DNA from: J054 sp051008735
Lineage (GTDB): Bacteria; Pseudomonadota; Gammaproteobacteria; Steroidobacterales; GCA-2729495
NCBI GenBank assembly: GCA_051008735.1
Contig: JBPCXH010000238.1
Coordinates: 1-21,580 of the forward strand
Length of the DNA: 21,580 nt
Direction of reading: 5' to 3'
In this document: piece by piece, positions 7,757-14,674 of the stretch
Numbering within the stretch: the stretch's first letter is position 1
How the letters are laid out: every line of letters begins with the position of its first letter
The notes under the pieces: model-generated
What the model was told of the DNA's origin: nothing
Databases searched by the model: none
What the model saw: only the letters and a program-made list of their open reading frames with translations
Made by a program: the position numbers and the translations under genes

Positions 7757-9264
7757 GCCTCGCGGTTGGGGAATACCCGGGGTTGCTCGCCCATGTCACG
7801 CAGCGCCCGCAGTGTTTTACCGCTGCCACAGGCGTGTTCCGCTGACCGGGGCAGACAGTCACGTAATGCCAGGTACTGCTCCCGGCTGCCCCAGAAGAAA
7901 TGCGTCGCCTGACGCGCTGTGGCGCGAATCTGTGTCAGTGCGCTATCGACCGGGGTTTCCAGGGCGTAGGTTGCAACGATCCGCCCAACCTCGCTGTCTT
8001 GCCACGATGCTTCCGCCCCCGAGCGAGTCAGCACAGCCCAGTCGCCCAATGCCGGCAGCTGAAGTACGGGGGTGCGAAGTGTGTCGCGCAGTGCATCAAA
8101 GCCCAGGCCGTCAGCGCAGCCCTCGACCCATATTCCCAGGGCTGCAAGCTTTTGCCAGCTGGTGAGGCCGCTGACCCAGATGCGTCGGTTCTCCAGCACG
8201 GGCAAATTGCTGCTCAGGGCATACCAATGGGCGATGAACAGCGCGGGCTGCGGGACATTTTCTAAAGCCACGGGCAGTTGTCGTCTCTGACAAGCGCGGG
8301 TCCAGGCAGCACCGTCCCAGCCTTTTGCCCGCGAGGGCGCTTCGGGTTGTGCCCAGTTCAGGGCAGCAGTACTGGCCTGTTCGCGGCTGCGGGCGAAAAG
8401 AAGGGTGCCCAGTTCCGGCACTGCGATGGCTGTGGCGCCCAGCGTGCTGTCAATGATCGGATTGGCCGGTTCCGTCGCGGCGAATTCGGCCGCCACGGCT
8501 TTTGCCGTCGCAGCATCGTGCAGGCCGGCCAGTTTCGCCACCAGTTTTGCATCCTCGACGCGGCATTCCACAACCAGTGCACCCTGGCCCGGTGCAGCGG
8601 GGCATTCAGATAAGGGTGGCAGCATCCATCGCAGCCCGATGAGCAATGGCTGCAGTACAGACTGTCCGTCTGCGTCCGCCCACAATCGTTCGAGGCCGGC
8701 GAGTGCAATGACTACGGCGTCCAGTGCATCCGGGGAGTCGGGGTCTGTGTGCAAGTGATCGATACGTTGTTCTACCGGTCCTCGCAATGACTTGAATATT
8801 AGCTCCGGATCCGGGCCGAGGCGGGGCAGGGCCGCGTGCAGGAAACGTCGCACATTAATTTCACGTCGCGCTGACGATGAGCCGATTCGAATTGCTTTGC
8901 CGGCGCGCAATCTTGCCGGTGTTTCGGCTCTAAAAAGAATGACATCACGAGGGTTTGCACGAGTTGGTATGGCAGCCGTGGTCAGACCAGCCGGCCGCGT
9001 AACAAGATCTTTTCGGGAATGCACAGCGAAGTCTGCTTCGCCTGCCAGAATCGCCTGATCAATTTCTGCCGAGAAAAAATCCGTATCGGCAACGGACTGT
9101 AAGGGCGTCGCCAGATTGCGGTCACCGCGGGTAGTGATGAGCTTCAGGCTTACTTCTAACCCTGGGTTGCTCGCCATGAGGGCGGCGGCAATCTGCCGGC
9201 TCTGGGCGACGGCCAGAACTGAGCCTCGCGTCGCAAGGCGAAGTTTCTGTGCCGGCTGGCTCAT
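7735..9264 (-). CDS. Hydroxymethylbilane synthase-like / uroporphyrinogen-III synthase-like fusion
   Basis: A 509-residue two-part protein. Residues 7-280 are HemC-like: LRLATRGSVLAVAQS, catalytic-type Asp86 in AVHSRKDL, IGSSSARREINVRR (127-140) and PAAPGQGALVVECR. The third HemC domain normally carries a cysteine holding the dipyrromethane cofactor, in a GGCQxP-type motif. Counting from the VxAE motif (257-260), that position is Ile271, in ANPIIDSTLGA. Residues 280-509 resemble a divergent HemD: IWVSGLTSWQKLA, VATYALE, FFWGSREQY, then HACGSGKTLRALRDMGEQP near the end, consistent with uroporphyrinogen-III synthase. The expected role is porphobilinogen to uroporphyrinogen III, but the missing cysteine leaves the HemC activity in doubt. 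The ATG at 9264 overlaps the hemA-like stop as ATGA, and the 3' end overlaps hemB by 22 bases. Confidence 0.8.
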   Translation of the reverse strand: MSQPAQKLRLATRGSVLAVAQSRQIAAALMASNPGLEVSLKLITTRGDRNLATPLQSVADTDFFSAEIDQAILAGEADFAVHSRKDLVTRPAGLTTAAIPTRANPRDVILFRAETPARLRAGKAIRIGSSSARREINVRRFLHAALPRLGPDPELIFKSLRGPVEQRIDHLHTDPDSPDALDAVVIALAGLERLWADADGQSVLQPLLIGLRWMLPPLSECPAAPGQGALVVECRVEDAKLVAKLAGLHDAATAKAVAAEFAATEPANPIIDSTLGATAIAVPELGTLLFARSREQASTAALNWAQPEAPSRAKGWDGAAWTRACQRRQLPVALENVPQPALFIAHWYALSSNLPVLENRRIWVSGLTSWQKLAALGIWVEGCADGLGFDALRDTLRTPVLQLPALGDWAVLTRSGAEASWQDSEVGRIVATYALETPVDSALTQIRATARQATHFFWGSREQYLALRDCLPRSAEHACGSGKTLRALRDMGEQPRVFPNREAWQAWVA

Positions 9265-10142
9265 GCCCGCGCGCGGTTGGCTGCGGAATATCCGCTCGCG
9301 TAGCGGTTGGCTGCATGATCCGCGCAGGCATTTCGCGCGTGTTCAATTTGCAGCGAGCGCACGTTGTCCTGACTTTGTCGCAAGGCAAACAAATCGTCGA
9401 GACAATGGTATCGATCAGCTGATTTAATCTGGAAGGACCGGCTAGTCCGGTGACCCAGATGGGTCACGCTCTCAGGGGCGGCTGCTTCCAGCCACCGACG
9501 CCAACGTGCATCGTTCGAGGGGTCGGGTGGAGTAGTCAGGATGATATGTCGGGCCCACCGGGCTGCTTTCTGGCCATCCGCTGGCGCAAAATTTTCCAGC
9601 CATTCCGGGGACAGTGTCTCGGTGGGCCGATGATTCCACAGCGCGGTAGAAAATTGTCGAAAAAAGGGCCATACGGAGCGCGCCAGTTCGCCCGCCCCAA
9701 CGAACAGGACGCGATCTTCAGCGGTAGGTTGAATTAATCGACGCACGAGGGAGCCGTAGGATATTCCGCCGATGCCCTGCAAGTGTCGTGCTCGAATACG
9801 GCGGGCGTCCTGAAGCAGTTGTTCCACAATCCCGGCCAACTTCAAGGCCTGCACGGGGTGACTGGCCCGCCAGCGAAACCACGTCTGGCGAAACTGGCCC
9901 AGGACATTGGTTTCACCAGGAATTGCGCTGTGCAGTCCGCTAATGAATTCCAGCAAAAACTGATAAGCCGCGATACCGACGTAGGTTTCTGAGCCGGCGG
10001 GCTGCTTTCTGGCAGGCGCCATGGTGCCAATCCATACGTGTCGGAGGCAGGTCTCCACCAGTATGCCGTCGTCCGGCCATGCCTCGTGTGCCGTGGGTGG
10101 ATTGCCTGGATAGGGCAGGTGAGTGACGAACAGCTGGGTCAT
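9261..10142 (-). CDS. Divergent, short glutamyl-tRNA reductase-like protein
   Basis: Glutamyl-tRNA reductase (HemA) reduces Glu-tRNA to glutamate-1-semialdehyde. Family marks visible here (293 residues from ATG 10142): Cys32 in VETCLRHVWIG, at the catalytic cysteine of the usual TCNRTE; FISGLHSAIPGETNVLGQF, matching the VASGLDSxVLGExQILGQ block; ISYGSLVRRL; and the nucleotide-binding VLFVGAGELARSV. It differs from normal HemA (about 420 residues): the N-terminal region is shortened, the histidine expected a few residues before SGLDS appears to be Phe, and the C-terminal dimerisation domain of about 100 residues is missing. The start at 10142 forms an ATGA overlap with the cysK stop, so I prefer it to ATG 10166. 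The context with hemL, hemB and the hemC/hemD fusion supports a tetrapyrrole role. Catalytic competence is uncertain. Confidence 0.75.
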   Translation of the reverse strand: MTQLFVTHLPYPGNPPTAHEAWPDDGILVETCLRHVWIGTMAPARKQPAGSETYVGIAAYQFLLEFISGLHSAIPGETNVLGQFRQTWFRWRASHPVQALKLAGIVEQLLQDARRIRARHLQGIGGISYGSLVRRLIQPTAEDRVLFVGAGELARSVWPFFRQFSTALWNHRPTETLSPEWLENFAPADGQKAARWARHIILTTPPDPSNDARWRRWLEAAAPESVTHLGHRTSRSFQIKSADRYHCLDDLFALRQSQDNVRSLQIEHARNACADHAANRYASGYSAANRARA

Positions 10143-11101
10143 GCCGGGGTCAGGGTCTCCAGCCATGCATCGTCCGAGCCTTCTTCAATTTCTTCGAACA
10201 AATAGGTGCTCAGGTAGCGCTCGCCCGTATCAGGCAACATGACCAGGATCGTGCTGCCTTTTTTGGCTGTTTCGGCAACTTTCATCGCTGCCGCCAGGGT
10301 CCCGCCGGCGGATAGACCCACGAAAATGCCTTCTTCCCGGGCCAGTCGCAGGGCCCATTGCTTTCCATCTTCATCGGCTACCGGGACCAGATCGTCATAC
10401 ACTTCCGGGTTTAAGACGCCGGGCACGAAATTCGGCGTCCAGCCCTGAATCTTGTGTGGTTTCCATTCCTTGCCGGCGAGCAAGGATGCCTCGACAGGTT
10501 CCGTAGCAATAATGCGGGTGTCGGGTCGCGCCTGTTTAATCACTTCGCCGGCTCCGGTTAGCGTGCCGCCTGTACCCCAGCCCGTGACCCAGTAGTCGAG
10601 TTGCCGATTGGCAAAATCACGCAGAATTTCCGGGCCGGTCGTGTTGCGGTGATAGGCCGGATTGGCGGGATTCTCAAACTGCCGGGCAAGAAACCAGCCA
10701 TACTCTTTCGCCAGGGCCTCGGCTCTTAAGACCATCCCGGTGCCTTTTTCCGCAGCCGGCGTCAGGATGACCCGCGCACCCATCGCGCGCATGATCTTGC
10801 GCCGCTCAATAGAGAAGCTCTCAGCCATCGTGGCGACGAAAGGATAATTACGGGCTGCACAAACCATGGCCAATGCGATGCCGGTGTTACCGGAGGTTGC
10901 TTCCACCACCGTTTGCCCCGGCTTAAGGGCGCCGCTGCGCTCAGCATCATTGATGATGGCCAGGGCAAGACGATCCTTTACAGAACCCAGAGGGTTGAAG
11001 GATTCCACTTTAACGAACATGTCTATGCCCGTCGGCGCAATCTTGTTCAGCCTTACAACGGGTGTGTTGCCAATCGTGTCGAGTATGCTGTCGTAAATCA
11101 T
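10139..11101 (-). CDS. cysK: Cysteine synthase A (O-acetylserine sulfhydrylase)
   Basis: PLP enzyme that makes cysteine from O-acetylserine and sulfide, the last step of sulfate assimilation. At 320 residues it is the usual CysK length. Lys42 in NPLGSVKDR binds PLP; TSGNTGIA (69-76) binds the substrate; GWGTGGTLTG binds the PLP phosphate; LSAGGTLAAA and DTGERYLST are the usual C-terminal motifs. It lies 26 bases after cysG and overlaps the hemA-like gene by four bases, placing cysteine synthesis and tetrapyrrole supply in one transcript. CysM is the alternative name, but the length and the GERYLST end favour CysK. Confidence 0.93.
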   Translation of the reverse strand: MIYDSILDTIGNTPVVRLNKIAPTGIDMFVKVESFNPLGSVKDRLALAIINDAERSGALKPGQTVVEATSGNTGIALAMVCAARNYPFVATMAESFSIERRKIMRAMGARVILTPAAEKGTGMVLRAEALAKEYGWFLARQFENPANPAYHRNTTGPEILRDFANRQLDYWVTGWGTGGTLTGAGEVIKQARPDTRIIATEPVEASLLAGKEWKPHKIQGWTPNFVPGVLNPEVYDDLVPVADEDGKQWALRLAREEGIFVGLSAGGTLAAAMKVAETAKKGSTILVMLPDTGERYLSTYLFEEIEEGSDDAWLETLTPA

Positions 11102-11127
11102 TGCTTTATCCCGCTTGCTCGTTGTTC

Positions 11128-12525
11128 TCAGATTGCGACAAGTTTGTCGGCGCTCTCACTGACAAACCATCGCAGATTTTCCGACAGGGCGACGACATCA
11201 CCGACGATCAGCAGAGCCGGTGAGCCGACATTATCGACCCGGGTTGCCAAGTCAGCCAGTGTGCCCCCAGTCACACACTGCGTCGGGGTCGTGCCCCGTT
11301 CAATCAGGGCCACAGGCGTGTCCGGACTTTTGCCATGAGCCTGCAGTTCTTTGCATAGTGCCTCAAGTCGGCGGCCACCCATATAGATCGCCAGTGTCTG
11401 CCCGCTGCGGACGAGGGGCTCGAAGTCAGTGGCCGGCGCGCCGTCTGCCCGATGACCGGTAACAAAGCTGACGCCGGCGGCAAGCTCGCGATGGGTGAGG
11501 GGAATGCCTGCGTAAGCCGCACAGCCCGCCGCCGCCGTGATACCGGGAACGACCTGGTAGGGCAGTCCGGCGTCGACCAGGCTTTGCAATTCTTCACCGC
11601 CGCGGCCGAAAATAAAAGGGTCACCCCCTTTAAGTCGGCAAACACGCTGACCTTGCTGGACCCGGGAAATTAACTCTTTATTAATATCCGTCTGTTTGAC
11701 TGCTGGTCCGCCGCCCTGTTTACCGACGCAAATCAGCTCGGCGTCACGGCGGGCGTGATCCAGCAGCGCGGGTGCGACCAATCGGTCATAAAGTACCGCA
11801 TCAGCGCGTTGCAGCAGCGTAAGTCCTCGCTGGGTAATAAGGTCCGGATCACCTGGCCCCGCGCCCACCAGCCAGGCCTCTCCTCGGGCAGCAGAGCGGC
11901 CACTGAGTTGCGCTTCGAGCAATGCATCTGCGGCAGCTTCGCGGCCAGCCAGGACCTGCTCCGCCGGAGCCCCGTCCAGGGCCTGCTGCCAGAACTGCAC
12001 CCGATCCTGGAATGCGGGTAGTGCCTGCCCAACTCGTTTGCGCCAGCGGCTAATCCAGCGGGCCAGGTTGGTGACTCGCGCGGGCAACCAGCCGTCGATT
12101 TGTTGCCGCAGGCTGCGCGCCAGCATGGGCGCCTGTCCGCCGCTGCTCACAGCGATCAGCAGGGGTGACCGGTCAACGACAGAGGGCACGATGAAACTGC
12201 ACGCCGGCCCGTCATCAACCACGTTGCACAAGCGCTGTGCAGCGCGGGCGGCAGCAGCGACCGCATGATTAGTCTCGCGGTCGTCTGTGGCCGCAATGAT
12301 TAGCAGATTCTTATGGACCAGTGCCGGATCAAATTCCCCGGCCGCGTGGGCGATTTCGCCCGTCTCGGCTAATTCTTTTAGTTCATGGGTCAGTTCGGGC
12401 GCATTGACGGTGACCCGTGCGCCCGCGCGCCGCAGCTGTCGCAGCTTGCGACTGGCCACGGCACCCCCGCCCACAATCAGGCAGGGACGGTTTTTCAGGT
12501 CCGCAAAGAGCGGAAAATAGTCCAT
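11128..12525 (-). CDS. cysG: Siroheme synthase (uroporphyrinogen-III methyltransferase / precorrin-2 dehydrogenase / ferrochelatase)
   Basis: One protein performing all steps from uroporphyrinogen III to siroheme, the prosthetic group of sulfite reductase. At 465 residues it matches enterobacterial CysG. Residues 1-200 form the dehydrogenase/ferrochelatase half: MDYFPLFADL, nucleotide-binding IVGGGAVASRK (17-27), Asp104 in NVVDD and Ser128 in AVSSGGQAP, the same numbers as the known catalytic residues of Salmonella CysG. From about 216 it is the SAM-dependent methyltransferase: LVGAGPGDPDLIT, ADAVLYDRLV (Asp247), VGKQ (Lys269), RLKGGDPFIFGRGGEE and PGITAAAGCAAYAGIPLTHR. It is the first gene of the minus-strand run and is divergent from cysB across 176 bases containing candidate CysB sites. 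All activities look intact. Confidence 0.96.
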   Translation of the reverse strand: MDYFPLFADLKNRPCLIVGGGAVASRKLRQLRRAGARVTVNAPELTHELKELAETGEIAHAAGEFDPALVHKNLLIIAATDDRETNHAVAAAARAAQRLCNVVDDGPACSFIVPSVVDRSPLLIAVSSGGQAPMLARSLRQQIDGWLPARVTNLARWISRWRKRVGQALPAFQDRVQFWQQALDGAPAEQVLAGREAAADALLEAQLSGRSAARGEAWLVGAGPGDPDLITQRGLTLLQRADAVLYDRLVAPALLDHARRDAELICVGKQGGGPAVKQTDINKELISRVQQGQRVCRLKGGDPFIFGRGGEELQSLVDAGLPYQVVPGITAAAGCAAYAGIPLTHRELAAGVSFVTGHRADGAPATDFEPLVRSGQTLAIYMGGRRLEALCKELQAHGKSPDTPVALIERGTTPTQCVTGGTLADLATRVDNVGSPALLIVGDVVALSENLRWFVSESADKLVAI

Positions 12526-12570
12526 GAGTCAGGCTCTGGGTTTAAGGCCGGGGGGCCGGGACCGGCTACC

Positions 12571-12579
12571 ATAACCGGG
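12571..12579. promoter_or_regulatory. Candidate CysB half-site in front of cysG
   Basis: ATAACCGGG lies 46 bases before the cysG start. The same nine bases occur in the palindrome before cysH (14635-14643), and the first six in the cysB palindrome (12657-12662). CysB control of cysG is expected from known cys regulons; the assignment of this exact site is inference. Confidence 0.35.
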
Positions 12580-12604
12580 CGGCCCCAGCCCCAAAAGACT
12601 CACT

Positions 12605-12634
12605 TTGACTGGATATATCTCCCGGCGCTATATC
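12605..12634 (+). promoter_or_regulatory. Possible second promoter for cysB
   Basis: TTGACT (12605-12610), an 18-base spacer, then TATATC (12629-12634) give a fair sigma-70 match. It lies 40 bases upstream of the better cysB promoter, whose -35 has the same TTTGACT sequence. Confidence 0.35.
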
Positions 12635-12644
12635 CCGGGCCGAT

Positions 12645-12673
12645 TTGACTTGCTAGATAACCAATGGTTATAT
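12645..12673 (+). promoter_or_regulatory. cysB promoter with overlapping LysR-type palindrome
   Basis: TTGACT (12645-12650), a 17-base spacer and TTATAT (12668-12673) form a strong sigma-70 promoter about 28 bases before the cysB ATG at 12702. A perfect 15-base palindrome, ATAACCAATGGTTAT (12657-12671), spans the spacer and -10 and fits the T-N11-A pattern of LysR-type boxes. A protein bound there would block RNA polymerase, so autorepression by CysB is the natural reading, as known in enteric bacteria. Confidence 0.6.
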
Positions 12674-12701
12674 GCCCACCCCCGCGACAGGGATAGCCGC
12701 G

Positions 12702-13712
12702 ATGACCTTGCAGCAACTTCGTTATCTTTTGGGCATAGCCGATGCCGGCCTGAATATCACGGCGGCGGCCGAGCGCCTGTATACAAGCCAGCCCGGGATC
12801 AGCAAGCAGCTCAAGCTGCTGGAGCAGGAGCTTGGGGTGCAATTATTTACCCGCAAGGGGAAAAGCCTGACTGCCATCACGCCGGCGGGCAGGGATGTGA
12901 TTGCCCGCGCCCGCAAGATTCTGCGTGAAGTGGATAACATCAAGAGCCTGGCCAGTAATATTTCCGGGGAGCAGGAAGGCACCCTGTCTATTGCCACCAC
13001 CCATACACAGGCGCGCTACGTTTTGCCCGAAGTGGTGCGGGCTTTTCGTGAACGGTATCCGAAAGTCAGCCTTGAACTTCACCAGGGAACCTCGGAACAG
13101 ATTGCCGAGCTGGTGGCCGGTGGGCGGGTGGATTTCGCCATTGCAACCGGGTCACAGAATCTGTTTCCCGGGCTTGTGCTGTTGCCCTGTTACCACTGGG
13201 ACCGAATTGTGCTGACGCCTCGTGATCACCCCCTGACCAAGCTGGAAGGGAAGCTGGATCTGGCAACTCTTGCCCAGCACCCGCTGATCACTTATGTGTT
13301 CAGTCTGACGGGCGAATCTTCATTCAAAAACTCATTTGCCGAGCAGGGCCTTGAGCCCGATGTTGTATTCACCGCCCGCGATGCCGACATCATTAAAACC
13401 TATGTGCGCATGGGAATGGGTGTTGGCGTGGTGGCCGCCATGTCCTATGAATGCCAGGACGAACGTGACCTGGCGGCACTGGATGCGGTGGGTCTGTTTC
13501 CACGAGTGACAACCTGGATCGGCTATCGGCGTGATGCTGTGCTGCGCCGTTTCATGGTGGATTTCATGGGCCTGTTTGCCCCCCATCTCACACCGGAACT
13601 AATCCGCGACATTAAAGAGACTGATACGCAGGCCCAGGTGAATGAAATTCTGGCCGACTGTTCCTTGCCTGTTCGGGGTGGCTGCGGCAATGAAGTTGCG
13701 GATGCCGCTTAG
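12702..13712 (+). CDS. cysB: CysB, LysR-family regulator of sulfur assimilation
   Basis: DNA-binding activator of cysteine biosynthesis genes that senses N-acetylserine or O-acetylserine. The 336-residue product has an N-terminal winged helix-turn-helix, with LNITAAAERLYTSQPGISKQ at 17-36. The effector domain is clearly CysB-like: ATTHTQARYVLP, with Thr100 and Thr102 at the E. coli positions, LVLLPCYHWDRIV, LITYVFSLTGES, FTARDADIIKTYVRMGMGVGVVA and a late FAPHLTPELI. I chose ATG 12702 over the in-frame ATG 12672 because MTLQQLRYL aligns with the E. coli start MKLQQLRYI, and because the 12672 ATG falls within the promoter -10. It is divergent from cysG and convergent with cysH (49 bases between stops). 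About 12 residues extend past the E. coli C-terminus. Confidence 0.95.
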   Translation: MTLQQLRYLLGIADAGLNITAAAERLYTSQPGISKQLKLLEQELGVQLFTRKGKSLTAITPAGRDVIARARKILREVDNIKSLASNISGEQEGTLSIATTHTQARYVLPEVVRAFRERYPKVSLELHQGTSEQIAELVAGGRVDFAIATGSQNLFPGLVLLPCYHWDRIVLTPRDHPLTKLEGKLDLATLAQHPLITYVFSLTGESSFKNSFAEQGLEPDVVFTARDADIIKTYVRMGMGVGVVAAMSYECQDERDLAALDAVGLFPRVTTWIGYRRDAVLRRFMVDFMGLFAPHLTPELIRDIKETDTQAQVNEILADCSLPVRGGCGNEVADAA

Positions 13713-13761
13713 CCAGTCATAGTCCGCCGTGTCGGGCGTTCCACGCCTTGTGCTCGCCCTT

Positions 13762-14559
13762 CTACAGAGACGAAAGATCAATATCGTGCAGGCCGCACTC
13801 GCGTTTCAGACCGAAAAAGCGGGTCTGTTCTTCCGTTTCCACTTCGTGGATAGAACGCGTGGTATGCACATCGCCGATTGAGACATAGCCCTTCTCCCAC
13901 AAGGGGTGATAGGGCAGATCGTGGCGTTTGAGATACAGGTACACGTCGCGATCACTCCAGTCAGCGATAGGATGCACTTTCCAGCGATCTCCTGACCAGG
14001 CCAGGAATGGCGTGTCGGCGCGACTGATGCTCTGGTCACGGCGCAGGCCGGCGAACCATGTACTGGCACCCAGTTCACGCAATGCGCGTTCCATGGGTTC
14101 CACTTTGTTGTCCCGGTTGTAGTCGTCCAGACCGGTTACACCCTGTTCCCAGCGGCGGCCATAGCGCGCTTCCTGCCAGTCCGGGCTCATCTCATTGCGA
14201 TAGACCTGCAGATTCAGGTTCAGGCGCTGGGTGAGTTCGTCAACAAAGCGATAGGTTTCCGGGAACAGGTACCCGGTATCGACAAAAATCACCGGAATAT
14301 CCGGCCGCTGACTTGCAATCAGGTGCAGTGAAACCGCGGCTTGGGCGCCGAAACTGGAAGATAGAACATGCGCGCCGGGCAGATTTTCCAGCGCCCAGGC
14401 GACACGGTCTTCAGCCTCCAGCGTTGCAAAACGCTGATTGCAATGTTTCAGGGCATGCTGGCGAGTTTCTTCCTCGCCGAGGGCACCAATATCCGTGCAG
14501 ACCTCGTCGAAAGGTATTAATTCAGCGGTATTGGCGGCGTAACTGCTCATAGGTGTCAT
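13762..14559 (-). CDS. cysH: Phosphoadenylyl-sulfate (PAPS) reductase
   Basis: Reduces PAPS to sulfite with thioredoxin in assimilatory sulfate reduction. The sequence tracks E. coli CysH: VLSSSFGAQAAVSLHLI, VIFVDTGYLFPETYRF, RYGRRWEQGVTGLDDYN, KVEPMERALRELGASTWFAGLRRDQS, YHPLWEKGYVSIGDVHTTR and the redox-active cysteine in GLKRECGLH near the C-terminus. The paired cysteines that bind the 4Fe-4S cluster in APS reductases are absent, so this is the PAPS type. The frame extends to 14769, but those residues are not CysH-like and cover the promoter. ATG 14559 or ATG 14550 is the likely start, giving 265 or 262 residues. A CysB-type palindrome lies about 70 bases upstream. No sulfite reductase gene is in the window. 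Confidence 0.95.
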   Translation of the reverse strand: MTPMSSYAANTAELIPFDEVCTDIGALGEEETRQHALKHCNQRFATLEAEDRVAWALENLPGAHVLSSSFGAQAAVSLHLIASQRPDIPVIFVDTGYLFPETYRFVDELTQRLNLNLQVYRNEMSPDWQEARYGRRWEQGVTGLDDYNRDNKVEPMERALRELGASTWFAGLRRDQSISRADTPFLAWSGDRWKVHPIADWSDRDVYLYLKRHDLPYHPLWEKGYVSIGDVHTTRSIHEVETEEQTRFFGLKRECGLHDIDLSSL

Positions 14560-14628
14560 TTGGGCCAGCCGGAGCGGGAACCAAAAGGTATCGGCTTGCG
14601 CGGCGTGGGTGAACGTCGGACTAGTTAT

Positions 14629-14643
14629 CCCGGTATAACCGGG
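14629..14643. promoter_or_regulatory. Candidate CysB operator upstream of cysH
   Basis: CCCGGTATAACCGGG is an inverted repeat of six bases around a 3-base centre, within the AT-richer stretch TTATCCCGG...GGGAATTATT. It lies 70-84 bases before cysH and shares ATAACCGGG with 12571-12579. The position is typical of LysR-type activator sites. It also lies upstream of the decayed aminotransferase on the other strand. Confidence 0.45.
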
Positions 14644-14674
14644 AATTATTTTGGCTCCGAATCCACCTATATAA

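Noticed and set aside
12672..12701. In-frame ATG 12672 as the cysB start
   Set aside because: It overlaps the -10 element of the best promoter, lacks a ribosome site, and adds ten residues not found in CysB; ATG 12702 aligns with the E. coli start.
13735..13747. GGCG/CGCC hairpin between cysB and cysH as a terminator
   Set aside because: A four-pair stem without a T-tract is too weak to call.
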